64,000 nt of DNA, from contig NZ_FPIR01000016.1 in NCBI RefSeq assembly GCF_900119155.1, forward strand, positions 34,636-98,635. Reading direction: 5' to 3'. A model generated the notes under the pieces. The model was not told the DNA's origin and did no database searches. It saw only the letters and a list, made by a program, of their open reading frames with translations. A program made the translations under genes and the position numbers. Below, piece after piece: positions 60,438-64,000 of the stretch (within the stretch, counting starts at the first letter, position 1; the number at the start of each line of letters is the position of its first letter). The stretch is from Ruminococcus sp. YE71. GTDB lineage: Bacteria > Bacillota > Clostridia > Oscillospirales > Ruminococcaceae.

Positions 60438-62741
60438 TCACGCTGCTCCGTTGTGCGCCGTATTGATATGATCTTCAAGCAGGCGCTTGTCGGTACCGGA
60501 AAGATAGGACATTTTTCTTACCTGATCTATAAGCTTTTTTGCAAGTGACTTTTTTCCGTCGGTGTCAAGGTCTGTGCCGAAAAGCTGATTTAATCCCTGC
60601 ATGAGCGATTGCAGGTCGGCTTCGTTCTTTTCCTTGATCCTGCTCAGTACATCATCAAGCTTTTTGTTAGGTCTTGTCTGCGGCTTAAAGTCGGTACGCT
60701 TTGTCCGTTTTATCACAACGCCCGATTTCGGGACGAGCCGAAAACTCTGACTGCCGTTTTCATCTGCCTGCTCCGCCTGCCATACCCACCTGTTGTCTGA
60801 CAGCAGACGTTCAGCAGCGTTCTTCCATTTGTAGTCCTGCTGTGCCGGCATAGACGGATCAATGATCGTGCGCCTGATGAGCTTGCACCATATCTCCTCC
60901 AGCGGATAGATCGTTTCCTCAAGCGGACGGTCGATAAGCTGCATTTTCTTCGCAATATCGGGAACAGCCTGCGCCTTGATGCCCAGCTTGTAGAAAAACT
61001 CAAACTTTGTTTTCATCGGATAGCTGCGCTGCCGTTTTGTTATCGCCGTTCCCTGCGGAAGGTTCGCCAGTTCATCAGCCGTCACAAGAGCCTGTGCTTC
61101 CACTGCCTTGTTCTGATGATCGAGGAAGCTGCTGAGACTTCCGCTGTATGTGCTGTATTCAAGCGTTTTGTTTCCAAGCACCTCGCTGAAATACTTGTTT
61201 GTGTCGTTGTCAAGGGAGTTTATATACACCAAATTTCCGCAGTTTGAGCGTATCGTTTTGGCGGCATTGCTGTATTTGGTATCAAGCTGGTTCAAGTCTT
61301 GTATGAACATATTGAACAGCAGATTTCTTCCTGCACCGACAGTTATCTTTGTGTCCATGTTCGGGATATGCACCATGTTTCCGAACTCGTCAAGTATGAA
61401 ATGCACTCTCTGCGGCAGCTTTTGCCCACGGAAATTATTTGCGTATTCCACAAGCTCATCGTAGCACTGATTCACAAACAGTGATGCTAAAACATATCTC
61501 GAAGTCTCGTTATCGGGAACGAGCATGAAGACTGCCATAGGCTTGTCTGGGTCGGCAAGCGACTGAAAGTTTATCTGATTGCCCGAAGTAAGCTTTGAAA
61601 CGCCCACGTCTGAGCCGAACAAGGTGAGATTGCTCGCCAATGTGGAGAATATCGAGGAACGCATCTCACCCGAAGCAAAGTTAGAGGTCGCATAAGCCGA
61701 CTTTGCGGGATTTCCGATAGGTAAACTCTCAAACAGCTCGTCCAGTGCGTTTATCTCATGCTGACCTCTTATTTCATTTGCCGTTCCGAACTCAATAAAC
61801 ATTTGATACAGTGAGTACAGGCTGACATTTTCAAGGTGATGATTGTCATAACCCTGCTCCAACAGGTAAAGCAGCATTGCCACGAAAAGCGATTTTGCTG
61901 AATCGGGCCATATGGGGTCTGACTTGTCGTTATGTGTAAAAACATTTGCAAGCGACTGAGACAGCTTTATGCAGCGTGACAGGTCGGTGTTGCCGTCCTT
62001 GCCGTCCCTGCGGTCACGGTATTCGTCGATTATGACCTGCAAGGGATTCCACAGGTGTGACCACTGGGTATCACGCAGATTCAGCACAGCCACATTGTAA
62101 CCGTTCTTTATAAGCATATCATAGCAGTTTTCAAGCAGCTCGCCCTTCGGGTCATTCAGTATCATGCTGTGCTTGATCTTTGCATTACAGATATATCTCA
62201 TCATAGGCATTACGAAGGTCTGACCTTTACCGGAGCGAGTAGTACCGATGATAAGCGAATGTATCGTTTCGGTATCAACATAGATATATCCGTTATTGCG
62301 CCATAAAGGTATACCGCCTGACGGACACTCCTCAATGTTATCCTCCGGAAAGCTGCTGAGTAGGTTCTCTACCTCCTCCTCTTTCAGCCAGTGAGCCTTG
62401 CCCTTAACGCCCTTGTTGCCGTTTTTGACTTTCCACAGCTGATCAAGCTTGACCACAGTGAAGATAGATAGCAGTGCGGAGATCATAAAATTCCAGAATA
62501 CCCCAAGTCCTTCGGCATACACAAGATATATCAGCTTAAAACGAAAATACTTTCCCGGATTTTTTATATCACCCAGGTAAGCAAGTGAGTTGTGCAGATA
62601 GCTGAACACAAGCGAGATCACCACATAATACAGCAGCACAAACAATATGAGCTGTATTATCATGGCTTTAGCCCGTGGATTAGCGACCTCATCTATGCTG
62701 CTGTGTCCACGCAGCTTTTCGGGGTCTTTGTTTTTCTTCAT
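60438..62741 (-). CDS. VirD4/TraG-type conjugative coupling protein
   Basis: A type IV coupling protein of 767 residues that links the relaxosome to the transfer channel. Two N-terminal transmembrane segments (about 27-50 and 75-100) precede the ATPase domain. Walker A is IIGTTRSGKGQTFVMPMMRY (near residue 165), and Walker B is VHFILDEFGNMVHIPNMD. FNMFIQDLNQLDTKYSNAAK and SNCGNLVYINSLDNDTNKYF are typical of TraG/VirD4. The ATG at 62741 follows GAGGGAG and comes 1 base after the stop of the upstream Sel1-repeat gene. It indicates a conjugative or mobilizable element. Confidence 0.92.
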   Translation of the reverse strand: MKKNKDPEKLRGHSSIDEVANPRAKAMIIQLILFVLLYYVVISLVFSYLHNSLAYLGDIKNPGKYFRFKLIYLVYAEGLGVFWNFMISALLSIFTVVKLDQLWKVKNGNKGVKGKAHWLKEEEVENLLSSFPEDNIEECPSGGIPLWRNNGYIYVDTETIHSLIIGTTRSGKGQTFVMPMMRYICNAKIKHSMILNDPKGELLENCYDMLIKNGYNVAVLNLRDTQWSHLWNPLQVIIDEYRDRRDGKDGNTDLSRCIKLSQSLANVFTHNDKSDPIWPDSAKSLFVAMLLYLLEQGYDNHHLENVSLYSLYQMFIEFGTANEIRGQHEINALDELFESLPIGNPAKSAYATSNFASGEMRSSIFSTLASNLTLFGSDVGVSKLTSGNQINFQSLADPDKPMAVFMLVPDNETSRYVLASLFVNQCYDELVEYANNFRGQKLPQRVHFILDEFGNMVHIPNMDTKITVGAGRNLLFNMFIQDLNQLDTKYSNAAKTIRSNCGNLVYINSLDNDTNKYFSEVLGNKTLEYSTYSGSLSSFLDHQNKAVEAQALVTADELANLPQGTAITKRQRSYPMKTKFEFFYKLGIKAQAVPDIAKKMQLIDRPLEETIYPLEEIWCKLIRRTIIDPSMPAQQDYKWKNAAERLLSDNRWVWQAEQADENGSQSFRLVPKSGVVIKRTKRTDFKPQTRPNKKLDDVLSRIKEKNEADLQSLMQGLNQLFGTDLDTDGKKSLAKKLIDQVRKMSYLSGTDKRLLEDHINTAHNGAA

Positions 62742-62742
62742 G

Positions 62743-64000
62743 TCAATACTCCCTCTCATATTCATCGAACATTCCATGCTGTTCGACATTGTATTCGTAT
62801 TCGTTTTGCAGTGCTTTCAGGTGTGCTTCCGATTCTCTCAGAAGCCGTTCTATGCTGCCGGCACATCTGTCCATGATATGCTGCGAACCTGATGCAGCGT
62901 TTCTGAACGCCTTTCGTGCATATATTTTTCGTATGCCACGTTCCAGTATAACAGCGGCATTTTTATTTTCATGCCCGGCTGCGTATTTCAGCCATTGCTC
63001 TGCCGCATCTATATTTTTCGGTATTTCCTTAGTTCCAAACAGATAAAGCTTTCCGAGAAGATACGCACATTGATCGTTGTCGGCAGCATTGTCGGCAAGC
63101 AGCTTAACAGCTTTCTCGCTGTCATGTATCGGTGTATCATCAAGCAGCAGCTTCGCGTAGGTATATGCCGCGAAAGGTCTGATCGAGGGCTTTTCACAGG
63201 CTTTCTCAAAATAGTGAGCCGCTTTCATTATGTCCTTTTTTTCTTCGGTAAGATACAGCTTGCCGAGTGAGTACATAGCTAACTCATTTTCCTCGGCTGA
63301 AAGCAGATACTTTTCAGCTTTGTCAAGGTCTTTTTCAACGTATTCGCCGCGCATATAAAACTGACCGAGTTTTAATGCTGCAAGAGTGTCATTCTTGCCG
63401 GCAAGTGCTGTGAGCATTTTCAAACCTTTTGGAACGTCCTGGGCAACATTTTCTCCGGTGACGTATTCTACACCCATTATCCGTTGAGCATTAACGTTGT
63501 TCAGTTCTGCCGATCTCTCAAAAAACTTCAATGCCTTTGCTATATCTGATTTTGTTCCTTTTCCGTCACGGTACATCTGCCCGATTTTATACAGCAGGTT
63601 ATCATCGGCAGCATCCGTTTCCATATTGAGAAAGCCTTGAAGTGCTTCTTTATAGCATTTTTGCGCTTTTTCATCATCCTTATCAACATACTGTCCCCGG
63701 CTGTACATCTGACCAAGTGCGAATGCCGCATACGGCATTCCCTGCTGATATGATCTTTCATACCATTCAAAGGCTTTCTGAAAATCTTGTTCAACTCCGG
63801 TGCCGTAATAATACATATTGGCAAGCGAAAACTGTGCATACTTGTTGTTCTGATTAGCAGAACGTTCAAACCAATCATGCGCTTCAATGTAATCTGTTTC
63901 TGTTCCAAGTCCGTACTGATACATTTTGCCTATCCGGTACTGTAAGTACGGCTTTTGCTTGTCCGCTGTCTTTTCAAGTTCCCTAAAAGCAGTCAGCGCA
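62743..64000 (-). CDS. Sel1-repeat protein, probably the C-terminal part of a relaxase (partial)
   Basis: The frame enters the window from the right and ends at 62743. About 418 residues are visible. Roughly nine Sel1-type helical repeats follow one another (for example KMYQYGLGTETDYIEAHDWF, then ANMYYYGTGVEQDFQKAFEW), and a coiled tail (IERLLRESEAHLKALQNEYE) follows. In Firmicutes elements, Sel1 repeats commonly form the C-terminus of MobP-type relaxases encoded just before virD4, which is the order seen here; the relaxase domain itself lies outside the window. So the relaxase call is inference. Confidence 0.7.
   Translation of the reverse strand, partial: ALTAFRELEKTADKQKPYLQYRIGKMYQYGLGTETDYIEAHDWFERSANQNNKYAQFSLANMYYYGTGVEQDFQKAFEWYERSYQQGMPYAAFALGQMYSRGQYVDKDDEKAQKCYKEALQGFLNMETDAADDNLLYKIGQMYRDGKGTKSDIAKALKFFERSAELNNVNAQRIMGVEYVTGENVAQDVPKGLKMLTALAGKNDTLAALKLGQFYMRGEYVEKDLDKAEKYLLSAEENELAMYSLGKLYLTEEKKDIMKAAHYFEKACEKPSIRPFAAYTYAKLLLDDTPIHDSEKAVKLLADNAADNDQCAYLLGKLYLFGTKEIPKNIDAAEQWLKYAAGHENKNAAVILERGIRKIYARKAFRNAASGSQHIMDRCAGSIERLLRESEAHLKALQNEYEYNVEQHGMFDEYEREY

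Overview
The window looks like a piece of a Firmicutes (Clostridia) chromosome, most likely a Ruminococcus-like member of the Oscillospiraceae. The genus is inferred from gene content and style, not proven. Supporting signs are GatCAB-based tRNA amidation, spoIIE, a glgBCDA glycogen cluster with GlgD, a leucine T-box, TTGACA-17-TATAAT promoters throughout, strong GGAGG-type ribosome binding sites, and GC-rich third codon positions.

Region 1 (1-5.2 kb, minus strand) encodes gatC, gatA and a gatB whose frame runs on, without a stop, into an archaeal-type aspartyl-tRNA synthetase domain. The contig edge cuts this fusion. A lysA-type decarboxylase follows. Region 2 (5.3-11.3 kb, plus) is a tightly overlapping housekeeping operon: DUF951, prfA, threonylcarbamoyl-AMP synthase, coaE, lytic transglycosylase and M18 aminopeptidase, followed by a lipoprotein polysaccharide deacetylase. 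Region 3 (11.7-25.5 kb, minus) is a long purine cluster: purE, HAD phosphatase, purM, purN, a stand-alone PurO-like IMP cyclohydrolase, a stand-alone AICAR formyltransferase and purD. Small membrane genes and four zinc-ribbon or lipid-anchored extracytoplasmic proteins are interleaved with it. purE has an attenuator-like leader with a 40-codon upstream ORF. Region 4 (25.8-38.8 kb) holds rsmA, spoIIE, glgB-glgC-glgD-glgA, an LCP cell-wall ligase and an acyltransferase. Region 5 (39-50 kb) holds a leucine T-box with leuA, a lipoprotein, dus, rsmI-rimI, trmN6, polA and a flavin-reductase-like gene. Intergenic repeats of at least two families are scattered through regions 3 and 5.

Region 6 (50.2-64 kb) is accessory DNA. 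A self-contained membrane protein/HTH pair with palindromic operators precedes tRNA-Ala(CGC). About 900 bp downstream of the tRNA has no gene but is dense in potential RNA hairpins and includes a promoter-to-terminator ncRNA unit. Then come a tyrosine integrase broken by one in-frame amber stop, an ECF sigma/anti-sigma pair, topoisomerase III, AT-rich cargo (an NPKTG surface protein, a 36-residue peptide and a lipoprotein), a deleted IS200 remnant, a VirD4/TraG coupling protein, and the Sel1-repeat end of a probable relaxase cut by the window edge. Together these read as one end of an integrative conjugative or mobilizable element placed at tRNA-Ala. A 16-bp palindrome (TCTGCCATGTGGCAGA) recurs four times within it.

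The strongest candidates for something new are the GatB-AspRS fusion (a covalent transamidosome), the structured RNA tract beside tRNA-Ala, the palindrome family of the element, and the purE leader.
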